A DNA stretch of 64,000 bases from contig JAEEIJ010000097.1 of assembly GCA_016281315.1 (NCBI GenBank), forward strand, positions 24,079 through 88,078. The letters run 5' to 3'. The position numbers and the translations under genes are program-made. Positions 1 to 7,821 of this stretch are shown one piece after another; the first letter of the stretch is position 1, and each line of letters starts with the position of its first letter. The stretch comes from Bacteroidales bacterium. Lineage in GTDB: Bacteria; Bacteroidota; Bacteroidia; Bacteroidales; UBA932. Under the pieces are notes generated by a model. It saw only the letters and a list, made by a program, of their open reading frames with translations. It was not told where the DNA came from and made no database searches.

Positions 1-432
1 TACAGCCGCACGTTCGACTACTATAACGCCATCGCCCGGCAGAACCTGATCATCGCTCAGCAGAATGCCCGCCTGGCAGCCCAGAATGCAGCCTACGCCA
101 TCAACTCCAAGCGCGCCCTCACGGCCTATGAACTGGCCGAGAAACTGGGACTCGTCCAGAGTTACGCCTACGCCAATTCGGACTACTTCTATATGGACGG
201 CGTGTTCTACATGGTTTCCGCTTCCGGACAGTACACCACCATCGTTCCTCCTGCAGGTGCCCTGGTGACCTCGCTCCCGGACGACTACGAAATCATCGTG
301 ATGAACGGCATCGAGTACTATATGGTAGACAACACCGTCTATCGCACCACCCTCTTCGACGGCCAGCCGTACCTGGAGGTCCTGGGGCAGATGTACGGCT
401 CGCTCTACAACCAGTACAACATCTACAGATAA
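1..432 (+). CDS. DUF6515-like protein, C-terminal part (5' end outside window)
   Basis: The frame is open from base 1 to a TAA at 430-432 with no plausible start near the edge, so this is the last 143 residues of a longer protein. It begins with a Gln/Asn/Ala-rich helical stretch (about residues 14-33), followed by a Tyr-rich segment (YFYMDGVFYMV) and IVPPAGALVTSLPDDYE. That pattern of DGVFY, a VPP-AG-V turn and a LP..YE.....G..YY repeat resembles the DUF6515 family of secreted Bacteroidota proteins of unknown function. The N-terminal half, where a signal peptide would be, is not visible. A strong hairpin terminator follows 18 bases after the stop, so it ends its transcription unit. Family assignment is from memory of the pattern. 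Confidence 0.6.
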   Translation, partial: YSRTFDYYNAIARQNLIIAQQNARLAAQNAAYAINSKRALTAYELAEKLGLVQSYAYANSDYFYMDGVFYMVSASGQYTTIVPPAGALVTSLPDDYEIIVMNGIEYYMVDNTVYRTTLFDGQPYLEVLGQMYGSLYNQYNIYR

Positions 433-450
433 TTATTCGAGCTTTTCCAA

Positions 451-480
451 GGGCGGCCCTCGGCGGTCGCCCTTTTTTTT
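451..480 (+). terminator. Rho-independent terminator after DUF6515-like gene
   Basis: An 8-bp GC-rich stem (GGGCGGCC with GGTCGCCC, one G-U pair) closes a six-base loop and is followed by eight T residues. Confidence 0.85.
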
Positions 481-519
481 GTCTTAACAGCATCGCGGCG
501 TCCCTTCACGACTTCAGGG

Positions 520-607
520 CGTCCGAGGTGGTCCAGAAAATGGGACACCACGGACAAATACGGCCATTTTCGTCCGCGGTCGGTAATTTTTTGGACCACC
601 GCGGACG
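520..607. repeat. Two tandem imperfect hairpins built from a GTCCGnGGTGGTCC-type unit
   Basis: Four copies of one unit alternate in orientation: plus at 520-535 (CGTCCGAGGTGGTCCA), minus at 542-555, plus at 571-583 (weaker), minus at 592-607. The first and last copies match at 15 of 16 positions as an inverted repeat. Adjacent copies pair into two consecutive hairpins about 51 bases apart. They occupy the whole gap between the terminator of the preceding gene and the pncA promoter. They may be regulator sites or a small repeat element; nothing decides between these. Confidence 0.6.
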
Positions 608-626
608 CAAATAGCGATTTTTTATG

Positions 627-634
627 TAAGTTTG
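627..634 (+). promoter_or_regulatory. -7 box of pncA
   Basis: TAAGTTTG matches the Bacteroidota -7 consensus TAnnTTTG. Only five bases separate it from the pncA ATG, so transcription should begin at or within a few bases of the start codon. No TTTG is seen at the expected -33 position. Confidence 0.6.
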
Positions 635-639
635 CAGTT

Positions 640-1191
640 ATGAAAGACTATGCACTGATTGTCGTAGATATGCTCTACGATTTCATTGACGGTTCACTCG
701 CGTGTCAAGGCGCCGAAGAAGCGGTGACTGCAACGGTGGCCCATATCGGTAAACACCACGACAACCCTATCCTTTTCATCTGTGACCACCATCCGGCCAA
801 CCACTCCTCTTTTGCCGCTCAGGGCGGCCCCTGGCCCCCGCATTGTGTCCAGGGAACGCGCGGCGCTCAAATCCACGATGCGCTGATTCCCTTCGTGGAT
901 GAGGATCTGTGCTTTTATAAAGGCGAGAATCCCGAGCAGGAGCAGTACAGCGGATTTGAAGGCAAGAACAGTGCTGGTCAAAGCCTGGCGGAAGTACTGC
1001 AGCTGATGGAGATAGAAAAGGTTCTCGTATGCGGCATCGCTACGGAGTATTGTGTCCGGAATACCTCGGAAGATTTACTGAAGGCAGGTTTCAAGGTGTC
1101 GGTGCTGAAAGAATGCCTGGCTTATGTGGACGGAGACGGTCACAAAAAAGCCCTCGAGGAAATGGCTTCCGAGGGCATCCGTTTAATCTAG
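640..1191 (+). CDS. pncA: Nicotinamidase
   Basis: Cytosolic hydrolase that converts nicotinamide to nicotinate in NAD salvage (isochorismatase-like fold, 183 residues, normal length). The catalytic triad is visible as Asp10 (VVDMLYDF), Lys94 (FYKGENP) and Cys138 (ATEYCVRNT). The metal site is Asp49, His51 and His55 (CDHHPANHSSF), and the PWPPHCVQGT segment is typical of PncA rather than other isochorismatases. The ATG at 640 is used because the -7 promoter box lies immediately upstream. Its 3' end overlaps the convergent prfB by 9 bases. The next salvage enzyme, nicotinate phosphoribosyltransferase, lies just beyond prfB. Confidence 0.93.
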   Translation: MKDYALIVVDMLYDFIDGSLACQGAEEAVTATVAHIGKHHDNPILFICDHHPANHSSFAAQGGPWPPHCVQGTRGAQIHDALIPFVDEDLCFYKGENPEQEQYSGFEGKNSAGQSLAEVLQLMEIEKVLVCGIATEYCVRNTSEDLLKAGFKVSVLKECLAYVDGDGHKKALEEMASEGIRLI

Positions 1192-2325
1192 GTCGTCCGG
1201 GTCCGTGACGGCAGCGCCTTTCCCCATCAGATAGGTTTTCATAAATTCGTTCAGGTCCCCGTCCAGCACGCCCTGCGTGTCTGCGGTGCTGTATCCGGTG
1301 CGCAGATCCTTCACCAGTTTGTAGGGATGAAGGACATAATTGCGGATCTGGGAGCCCCACTCGATGCGTTTTTTCTGGCCCTCCAGTTCCGCCTGCTTTT
1401 CCTGACGCTTCTTCAGTTCAATGTCGTACAGCCGGGATTTCAGGATGAGGAGCGCCCGCTGGCGGTTGTCCTGCTGGCTGCGGGTTTCCGTATTCTCCAC
1501 CATAATTCCCGAAGGGAGGTGCCGTACGCGGACGCCGGTTTCCACCTTGTTCACGTTCTGGCCGCCGTGGCCGCCGCTGCGGAAGGTGTCCCACTCCAGG
1601 TCTCCGGGATTGATTTCGATGTTAATACTGTCGTCCACCAGCGGATACACGAACACGCTGGAGAAGGTGGTCTGGCGCTTGCCCTGCGCGTTGAACGGGG
1701 AAATGCGCACCAGGCGGTGCACGCCGTTTTCGGCCTTCAGATAACCGTAGGCGTAATCTCCCTCCACTTCGATGGTGACGCTCTTGATGCCGGCTTCTTC
1801 GCCCTCCAGGAGGGAGGTGACCGTCATCTTGTAACCATTGCGTTCGCCCCAGCGGAGGTACATCCGCATCAGCATCGCGCTCCAGTCATTGGCTTCCGTG
1901 CCACCGGCACCGGAATTGATGGTGAGGACGGCGCCCAGGTTGTCGCCCTCATTCCCCAGCATATTCCTCAGTTCCAGGGCTTCCACGGCTTCTTCCGCCT
2001 GGCCGAAAGCCTGGTCCAGTTCACGGGTTTCGGGGGTCGCCACGGCTTCGTCTTCGTTGCCGGAAAGGGAATCTTTTGCGAATTCGTACAGGACTTCCAG
2101 GTCATCGGCCTGACTCCTGGCCTTATCATAGTCCGTCACCCAGGACTTGATGCCGGAGAGCTTCTTCAGGAACGCCTCCGCGGCCTTGGGATCGCCCCAG
2201 AAGTCCGGAGCCAGCGTCTCCTGCGTTTTGGCGGCAACTTCCTTCCGCTTCCCGGCAATGTCCAGGCAAGCGTCCAGGGCTTTTACACGCTCCTGCAGGT
2301 CCCGTATTTGATCCCACGTTATCAT
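1183..2325 (-). CDS. prfB: Peptide chain release factor 2
   Basis: Recognises UGA and UAA stop codons and releases the peptide. At 380 residues it is slightly longer than E. coli RF2. It carries the RF2 specificity tripeptide SPF (RISPFNAQGKRQ) and the catalytic GGQ loop (SGGHGGQNVNK). In most bacteria prfB contains an in-frame UGA near codon 26 read by +1 frameshifting. Here the equivalent place (ACLDIAGKRK) is an ordinary CTG GAC and the frame is continuous from the ATG, so that autoregulation is absent. A TATCTTTG -7 box on the minus strand (2342-2335) sits nine bases before the ATG. Convergent 9-base overlap with pncA. Confidence 0.95.
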   Translation of the reverse strand: MITWDQIRDLQERVKALDACLDIAGKRKEVAAKTQETLAPDFWGDPKAAEAFLKKLSGIKSWVTDYDKARSQADDLEVLYEFAKDSLSGNEDEAVATPETRELDQAFGQAEEAVEALELRNMLGNEGDNLGAVLTINSGAGGTEANDWSAMLMRMYLRWGERNGYKMTVTSLLEGEEAGIKSVTIEVEGDYAYGYLKAENGVHRLVRISPFNAQGKRQTTFSSVFVYPLVDDSINIEINPGDLEWDTFRSGGHGGQNVNKVETGVRVRHLPSGIMVENTETRSQQDNRQRALLILKSRLYDIELKKRQEKQAELEGQKKRIEWGSQIRNYVLHPYKLVKDLRTGYSTADTQGVLDGDLNEFMKTYLMGKGAAVTDPDDLD

Positions 2326-2334
2326 AAAGACTTA

Positions 2335-2362
2335 CAAAGATACGCAAAAATCATTATCTTTG
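2335..2362. promoter_or_regulatory. Divergent -7 boxes of prfB and pncB
   Basis: CAAAGATA at 2335-2342 is TATCTTTG read leftward toward prfB. TATCTTTG at 2355-2362 reads rightward toward pncB. The two identical boxes are only 12 bases apart, so the two promoters overlap and RNA polymerase could probably occupy only one at a time. Confidence 0.75.
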
Positions 2363-2378
2363 TAAAAATATACGCAAA

Positions 2379-3884
2379 GTGGACATTATCAACAACGCCT
2401 ATGTCTCGGACAAGTACCAGTACACGATGGGAAAGTCCTATCTGGAATGCGGAAAGCAGGACCAGACAGCCGTTTTCAACCTCTTTTACCGCAAGGCTCC
2501 GGAGAACAACAACTGGGCGGTGGTGAGCGGCACCGAGGAAGTGATAGAGATGGTGCTCAAGCTGGGGTCGGAACCCGAGGAATTCTATGAGAAGTTCCTG
2601 CCCGGGGAGGAATACCGCGAATTCCGCAAGTACCTGAGCACGATGAAATTCACCGGGGACGTGTACTGTATGCGGGAAGGGGAGATCGCCTTCCCCAACC
2701 AGCCCATCGTGACGGTGGTGGGGCCGATGATCCAGGCCCAGGTGCTGGAAACCCCGATGCTGTGCATCCTGAACCACCAGATGGCCGTGGCCACCAAGGC
2801 TTCCCGCGTGTGCCGCAGCACGGACAAACCCGTGAGCGAGTTCGGCTCCAGAAGGGCCCACGGCCCCTGGGCCGCGGTGTACGGCGGCAAAGCGGCCCAG
2901 ATCGCCGGCTGCGCCAGCAGCTCGAACATTCTCACGGGCGCCTTCAACGGCGTGCCGTCCACCGGTACGATGGCCCACAGCTTCATCACCTCCTACGGCT
3001 CCACCGTGGAGGGCGAGCACAAGGCCTTCAGCGACTACATCCGCACCCATAAGGGAGAGAACCTCATCCTCCTGATCGACACATACGACACCCTGAAGTG
3101 CGGCGTGAAAAACGCCATCAGAAGCTTCAAGGAGGCCGGGATCGACGACAATTACGCCCCCGGCTACGGCATCCGCCTGGACAGCGGAGACCTCGCGTAC
3201 CTCTCGCAGGAAGTGCGCCGCATCCTGGACGAGCACGGACTCACCAAGTGCAAGATCTTCGCCACCAACGGCCTGGACGAATACCTCATCACGGACCTGG
3301 AGCGCCAGGGCGCCCGCATCGACAGCTACGGGGTGGGCGACGCCATCGCCACCTCCAAGGCGGCTCCCTGCTTCGGCAACGTCTATAAACTGGTCCAGAT
3401 CGACGACGAGCCCGTGATCAAGCGCAGCGAGGACAAGATCAAGCTCATCAACCCGGGCTTCCAGATTACCTGGCGCATATCGGCCCAGGACAGCGTGAAG
3501 GGAAACCGCATCGACGGCTACGTCTTCAAGGCCGATGTAAGCTGCCTGCGCGGAGACCCGATGGACCTCGCCCTCCAGCACGGGAAAACCGTGACGGTGC
3601 GCGACGAATACGATAGCTTCAAGACCAAAACCTTCGAGGAAGGCGCCTACGAGGCACGTCCTTTGCAACACCAGGTCATCGCCGGCGGCCAGCGTGTGGC
3701 CCCGAAACATACCCTTTTGCAGAAGAGACAGTTCTATAAAGACAATTTGCACCATTTTTCGCCTTCGGAGACGCGTCTGATCAACCCGCACTACTACAAG
3801 GTGGACATCTCCGACGCCCTCTACGACACCAAGATGGGCATTATCGGCAAGCTGGTGAAGGAAATAGAGAACTTTGAAATATAA
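2379..3884 (+). CDS. pncB: Nicotinate phosphoribosyltransferase
   Basis: Joins nicotinate to PRPP to make nicotinate mononucleotide, the step after PncA in the Preiss-Handler branch of NAD synthesis. The 501-residue protein has the family core with FGSRRAHGPW and the STGTMAHSFI segment that holds the phosphorylatable histidine, followed by YGIRLDSGDL. The start is GTG (GTG GAC ATT ATC), placed 17 bases after the -7 box; no in-frame ATG fits as well, and NAYVSDKYQYTMG is the normal beginning of the family. The following nucleoside phosphorylase starts 13 bases downstream, so they probably share a transcript. Confidence 0.92.
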   Translation: MDIINNAYVSDKYQYTMGKSYLECGKQDQTAVFNLFYRKAPENNNWAVVSGTEEVIEMVLKLGSEPEEFYEKFLPGEEYREFRKYLSTMKFTGDVYCMREGEIAFPNQPIVTVVGPMIQAQVLETPMLCILNHQMAVATKASRVCRSTDKPVSEFGSRRAHGPWAAVYGGKAAQIAGCASSSNILTGAFNGVPSTGTMAHSFITSYGSTVEGEHKAFSDYIRTHKGENLILLIDTYDTLKCGVKNAIRSFKEAGIDDNYAPGYGIRLDSGDLAYLSQEVRRILDEHGLTKCKIFATNGLDEYLITDLERQGARIDSYGVGDAIATSKAAPCFGNVYKLVQIDDEPVIKRSEDKIKLINPGFQITWRISAQDSVKGNRIDGYVFKADVSCLRGDPMDLALQHGKTVTVRDEYDSFKTKTFEEGAYEARPLQHQVIAGGQRVAPKHTLLQKRQFYKDNLHHFSPSETRLINPHYYKVDISDALYDTKMGIIGKLVKEIENFEI

Positions 3885-3897
3885 ACCACATAGAACC

Positions 3898-4785
3898 ATG
3901 AGAATTCCCGAATCCGAACTCATCATCAACGGCGACGGCTCCGTTTTCCATCTCCATATGAAGCCGGAGCAGCTCTCCGACAACGTCATTATGGTGGGAG
4001 ATCCCGCCCGCGTGGATATGATCGGCGAGTACCTCACCGACATTGAATGCCGCAACGCTTCGCGCGAGTTCGTGTCCATCACCGGACGCTACAACGGCAC
4101 GCGCATCACCGCCCTGTCCCACGGCATCGGCCCGGACAACATCGACATCGTGATGACCGAGCTGGACGCCCTGGCGAACGTGGACTTCAAAACCCGCGAG
4201 GTGAAGCCCGTCCACCGGGCTCTGAACATCCTCCGCATCGGCACTTCCGGCGCCCTGCACGCGGACATTCCGCTGGGAAGCTATGTTCTCTCGCACATCA
4301 GCGTCGGTTTCGACGGCGTGATGAACTGGTACGGCAACCGCGAGAAGGTGACCATTCCCGCCGTGGAAGAAGCGTTCAAGAAGCATATGAACTGGGCCCC
4401 GGTGCTGCCATCGCCCTATTTCGTGAAGGCTTCCCCCAAGATCATCGACCTGATGAAGGACGCCACCATCAAGGGCGTCACCATATCGGCCTGCGGTTTC
4501 TACGGCCCTCAGGGACGCGTGGTCCGCGTTCCGCTCGCCATGCCCAATATGCTGGAGGACATCGAGAGCTTCCGCTTCTCGGACAGCGGGGAAGACTACC
4601 GCATCACCAACTTCGAGATGGAATCTTCGCCGCTCGCCGGCCTGGCCGCCCACCTGGGCCACAACGCCAGCACGGTGTGCTGCATCATCGCCAACCGTTA
4701 TCTCCAGAGTTCCAATCCGGACTACAAACCGGCCATCCGCAGTCTCGTAGAGCTGTGCCTGGAGCGGATGTCCAGCCTTAAGTAA
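3898..4785 (+). CDS. Nucleoside phosphorylase (uridine-phosphorylase-like)
   Basis: PNP_UDP_1 family enzyme, 295 residues, that cleaves a nucleoside with phosphate to a free base and (deoxy)ribose 1-phosphate. Family landmarks are VGDPARVDMIGEYL near the N-terminus, RIGTSGAL for the phosphate loop, and NFEMESSPLAGL near the C-terminus, where the acidic residue binds ribose. I place the start at the second ATG (MRIPESELIINGDG), since SELI...DGSVFHLH is where relatives begin; an upstream ATG at 3874 would overlap pncB by 11 bases. Substrate base cannot be fixed from sequence. The next gene begins on its last base (TAATG). Confidence 0.85.
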   Translation: MRIPESELIINGDGSVFHLHMKPEQLSDNVIMVGDPARVDMIGEYLTDIECRNASREFVSITGRYNGTRITALSHGIGPDNIDIVMTELDALANVDFKTREVKPVHRALNILRIGTSGALHADIPLGSYVLSHISVGFDGVMNWYGNREKVTIPAVEEAFKKHMNWAPVLPSPYFVKASPKIIDLMKDATIKGVTISACGFYGPQGRVVRVPLAMPNMLEDIESFRFSDSGEDYRITNFEMESSPLAGLAAHLGHNASTVCCIIANRYLQSSNPDYKPAIRSLVELCLERMSSLK

Positions 4786-5300
4786 TGATGAAAAGAATCC
4801 TTGTATTGGCGCTGCTCCTCGTGGGTTTCACGGCGGGCGCCCAGAGTTTCGAGAGCACCTTTGTCCAGACCAAAACCCTCAAGCTCACGGGAAAGAAAAT
4901 CGTGAGCGAGGGGAGTATCGTCTATACGGCCCCCGATAACCTGGCGATGCTCTACACCAAGCCCGACGGCGACTACTTCATCGTGGACGGTCCGCTGCTG
5001 CGCTTCGACCTCCGGGGCGTGTCGCTGGACGTGAACACGGACAACAACAGGACGGTGCGCCTGCAGCGGAACGCCATTATGTACGGCATCCAGGGCAAGT
5101 ACAAGGAGATTGCCCAGGAGATGGAGGCCGATTACACAGAGTCCTCCGTAAAGGGCGGGAAACACGTAGCGATCAAGGTCCGCAAACCTGCTCCCAAGGG
5201 GTATACGGGGATGGAACTGGACTACAATGCCAAGGGCCGCCTCACCCGGATGGTGCTGGAAGAGGCCGGCGGCATCTCCACAGAATACCTGGTAAAGTGA
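4785..5300 (+). CDS. LolA-like periplasmic lipoprotein carrier
   Basis: 171 residues with a signal peptide (MMKRILVLALLLVGFTAGAQ, cleavage after AQ) and the open-barrel LolA fold pattern: FVQTKTLKLTGKKIVSEGS, then YTAPDNLAMLYTKPDGDYFIVDG. LolA carries lipoproteins through the periplasm to the outer membrane. Bacteroidota have several short LolA-like paralogues and this may be a specialised one rather than the housekeeping carrier. The start overlaps the previous stop (TAATGATG; either ATG possible). The clpC-like gene starts two bases after its stop, so they are co-transcribed. Confidence 0.78.
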   Translation: MMKRILVLALLLVGFTAGAQSFESTFVQTKTLKLTGKKIVSEGSIVYTAPDNLAMLYTKPDGDYFIVDGPLLRFDLRGVSLDVNTDNNRTVRLQRNAIMYGIQGKYKEIAQEMEADYTESSVKGGKHVAIKVRKPAPKGYTGMELDYNAKGRLTRMVLEEAGGISTEYLVK

Positions 5301-5301
5301 T

Positions 5302-7626
5302 ATGGGACTGCAAGTATCCGAAGATCTGAATAAAATCGTCTCGTATGCACGGGAGGAGGCGATGCGCACGGGCAGCTATGGCATCGGCCCGGACCATCTG
5401 TTCCTGGGCCTCATCCGCCACGAGGAAAACAGCGCCTTCCGCACCGTCCAGAGTATGGGCGTGGAGCCGGCGGAGCTTAAGACCTTCATCGACGACCGTA
5501 TCCGCACCAACGAGACCATTCCCTATGAGCAGATAGACCACATCAGCTTTTCCCGGCAGGCCCAGAACGTGCTCAGCATCACCGTGATGGAGGCCACGCG
5601 CCTCAAGAGCCCGGAGGCCCGTCCGGAGCACTTGCTCCTGGCCCTGTGCCGCACGACGGCCAGCTTCGGCCAGGCGTTCCTGCGCGACCACGGCATCGAC
5701 TACGGCCGCCTGCTCGCTTTTATGGAGAACGAGGGGATGCTGCAGCAGCCCGGGCAGCCCAGGCGGGAGGAACAGCCCTCGCAGGGCCCCGACGAAGAAC
5801 CCGAGGAGAAGAAGCTGGATATCGAGGAATTCGCCTACGACCTCACCGCCGCCGCCCGCGACGGGAAACTGGATCCGGTGGTGGGCCGCGACACGGAGAT
5901 TTCCCGCGTCATCGAGATTCTGGGCCGGCGGAAGAAGAACAACCCGATGCTCATCGGCGAGCCCGGGGTGGGGAAATCGGCCATCGTGGAGGGGATTGCA
6001 CAGAAAATCGCCTCCGGGGACATCTCGGCCGCCCTGGCAAAAAAACGCATCCTGTCGCTGGACATCGCCAGCGTGGTGGCGGGAACGAAGTACCGCGGCG
6101 AGTTCGAGAAACGGCTCAAGACAATCATCAAGGAGGCTTCGGAGAATCCGGACATCATCCTTTTCATCGACGAATTCCACACCATCGTGGGGGCCGGCGG
6201 CGCTTCCGGCAGCCTGGATGCCGCCAATATGCTGAAACCCGCCCTGGCCCGCGGGGAATTCCAGTGCATCGGCGCCACCACCCTGGATGAATTCACGAAG
6301 ATCGTGGAGAAGGACGGCGCCCTGGACCGCCGCTTCCAGAAGATCGTGGTGGAGCCCACCGGCGTGGCGGAATCCATTGCCATCCTGCAGCACCTGCGTC
6401 CCAAATATGAGGAATTCCACGGAATCAAGTACACGGACGAGGCCGTGGAGGCCGCCGTGCGCCTGACGGACCGCTATATCACGGACAAATCCCTTCCGGA
6501 CAAAGCCATCGACGCCTTCGACGAGGCCGGATCGATGGTGCGTCTGGCCCTTACGAAGAAGAAGGGGAGCGGCCGCGAGGTGGACGCGGAGGACATCGCC
6601 ACGGTGGTCTCCAAGATGACCGGAATTCCCGTGAACAAGGTGGCCGAAAGCGAAGGCAACCGCATCGTGAAGATGCGGGAGGTCCTGCAGGCAAGGATCG
6701 TGGGACAGGACGAAGCCGTGGAGACCGTGGTGCGCGCCATCCAGCGGGGACGGGCGGGCCTCAAGGACCCGAACCGGCCGATAGGAACCTTCCTTTTCTT
6801 CGGCCCCACCGGCGTGGGAAAGACCCAGCTGGCGCGTTCCCTGGCCGAATATCTCTTCGACAGCGAGGAGAACCTGGTGCGCCTGGATATGAGCGAGTAT
6901 ATGGAGAAGTTCAGCGTCTCGCGCCTGATCGGGGCGCCTCCCGGCTATGTGGGCTATGAGGAGGGCGGCCAGCTCTCGGAGCGCGTGCGCCGCAAGCCCT
7001 ATTGCGTGGTACTGCTGGACGAGATAGAAAAGGCCCATCCGGACATTTTCAACCTGCTCCTGCAGGTAATGGACGAGGGCCGGTTGACGGACAGCAACGG
7101 CCGCACCGTGGACTTCAAGAATACCATCGTCATTATGACTTCCAACGTGGGAAGCCGCGAGATGGAGGAATACGGCAGCGGAATCGGCTTTGCCACAGCC
7201 GGAAAGAATGTGGAAACAGACCGGAAAGCCGTGGTGGAGAAGGCCGTGAAGAAGGCGTTCCCGCCGGAGTTTATCAACCGGGTGGACGCCCAGGTCTACT
7301 TCCATTCGCTGGACAAGGAGGCCATCGAGCGCATCATCGACATCGAGCTGAAAGATCTGCGCACAAGGGCGCTGGAGGCCGGGTATAAGCTGGTAATCAC
7401 GCCTTCCGCCAAGCGTTTCGTGGCCGATGCCGGCTACGATCCCGCCTACGGAGCCCGTCCGCTGAAACGGGCGCTCGTGCGTTATGTGGAGGATCCCGTG
7501 TCCGAGTTCATCATCAGCGACCGCATCCTGGTGTCCAAATCCCGGGAGAAGGGGGCTTTGCGGACGCTCCGCGTGGGGCTCGCAGCGGACAAGGAATCCA
7601 CCCTGGTGGAGTTGAAGACGGACTAA
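5302..7626 (+). CDS. Clp protease ATP-binding subunit, ClpA/ClpC type
   Basis: AAA+ unfoldase (774 residues) that feeds proteins to ClpP in the cytosol. Two Clp-N repeats lie in about the first 145 residues, followed by a charged linker (QPRREEQPSQGPDEEPEEKK). Two AAA modules carry Walker A motifs GEPGVGKSA and GPTGVGKTQ and the Walker B-like ILFIDEFH and VVLLDEIEK. A ClpP-docking loop IGF (GSGIGFATAG) is present, separating it from ClpB, and the long ClpB coiled-coil middle domain is absent. There is no clear UVR motif, so it sits between ClpA and ClpC. Starts two bases after the LolA-like stop. Confidence 0.9.
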   Translation: MGLQVSEDLNKIVSYAREEAMRTGSYGIGPDHLFLGLIRHEENSAFRTVQSMGVEPAELKTFIDDRIRTNETIPYEQIDHISFSRQAQNVLSITVMEATRLKSPEARPEHLLLALCRTTASFGQAFLRDHGIDYGRLLAFMENEGMLQQPGQPRREEQPSQGPDEEPEEKKLDIEEFAYDLTAAARDGKLDPVVGRDTEISRVIEILGRRKKNNPMLIGEPGVGKSAIVEGIAQKIASGDISAALAKKRILSLDIASVVAGTKYRGEFEKRLKTIIKEASENPDIILFIDEFHTIVGAGGASGSLDAANMLKPALARGEFQCIGATTLDEFTKIVEKDGALDRRFQKIVVEPTGVAESIAILQHLRPKYEEFHGIKYTDEAVEAAVRLTDRYITDKSLPDKAIDAFDEAGSMVRLALTKKKGSGREVDAEDIATVVSKMTGIPVNKVAESEGNRIVKMREVLQARIVGQDEAVETVVRAIQRGRAGLKDPNRPIGTFLFFGPTGVGKTQLARSLAEYLFDSEENLVRLDMSEYMEKFSVSRLIGAPPGYVGYEEGGQLSERVRRKPYCVVLLDEIEKAHPDIFNLLLQVMDEGRLTDSNGRTVDFKNTIVIMTSNVGSREMEEYGSGIGFATAGKNVETDRKAVVEKAVKKAFPPEFINRVDAQVYFHSLDKEAIERIIDIELKDLRTRALEAGYKLVITPSAKRFVADAGYDPAYGARPLKRALVRYVEDPVSEFIISDRILVSKSREKGALRTLRVGLAADKESTLVELKTD

Positions 7627-7748
7627 AGGGCTTCCGCCTCTTCGAATTCGAGCCCGAGGTCTTTCATCAGACCCTGGAGCGCCTGGAAGGAAGTATTGGA
7701 AGAGATGATGTTGGAAAGGATTTCCTCGTTGTAGCTGGTGTTTTTCAT
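7623..7748 (-). CDS. Small peptide gene, 41 residues, unknown
   Basis: A short frame reads MKNTSYNEEILSNIISSNTS and ends in an acidic tail (LEFEEAEAL). It has its own -7 box, TACCTTTG on the minus strand at 7781-7774, about 25 bases before the ATG, which is why I do not use the longer frame opening at 7823 upstream of that box. The peptide is soluble, acidic and predicted helical, with no signal sequence, no double glycine and no cysteine. It overlaps the clpC-like stop by four bases at its 3' end. It could be a regulatory peptide or a leader-type precursor; I do not recognise it. Confidence 0.5.
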   Translation of the reverse strand: MKNTSYNEEILSNIISSNTSFQALQGLMKDLGLEFEEAEAL

Positions 7749-7821
7749 AGCTCTTTCATTTTGTTTTCTGCTGCAAAGGTAAGGGTAGCTTGCGCCAAAC
7801 CATTGCCCAAGTAAAAAGATC

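Noticed and set aside
2322..4082. Long minus-strand frame opposite pncB and the nucleoside phosphorylase
   Set aside because: Shadow of real genes; low-complexity composition and no promoter or family resemblance.
5242..7305. Minus-strand frame of 687 codons opposite the Clp ATPase
   Set aside because: Same antisense effect; the plus-strand protein is unambiguous.
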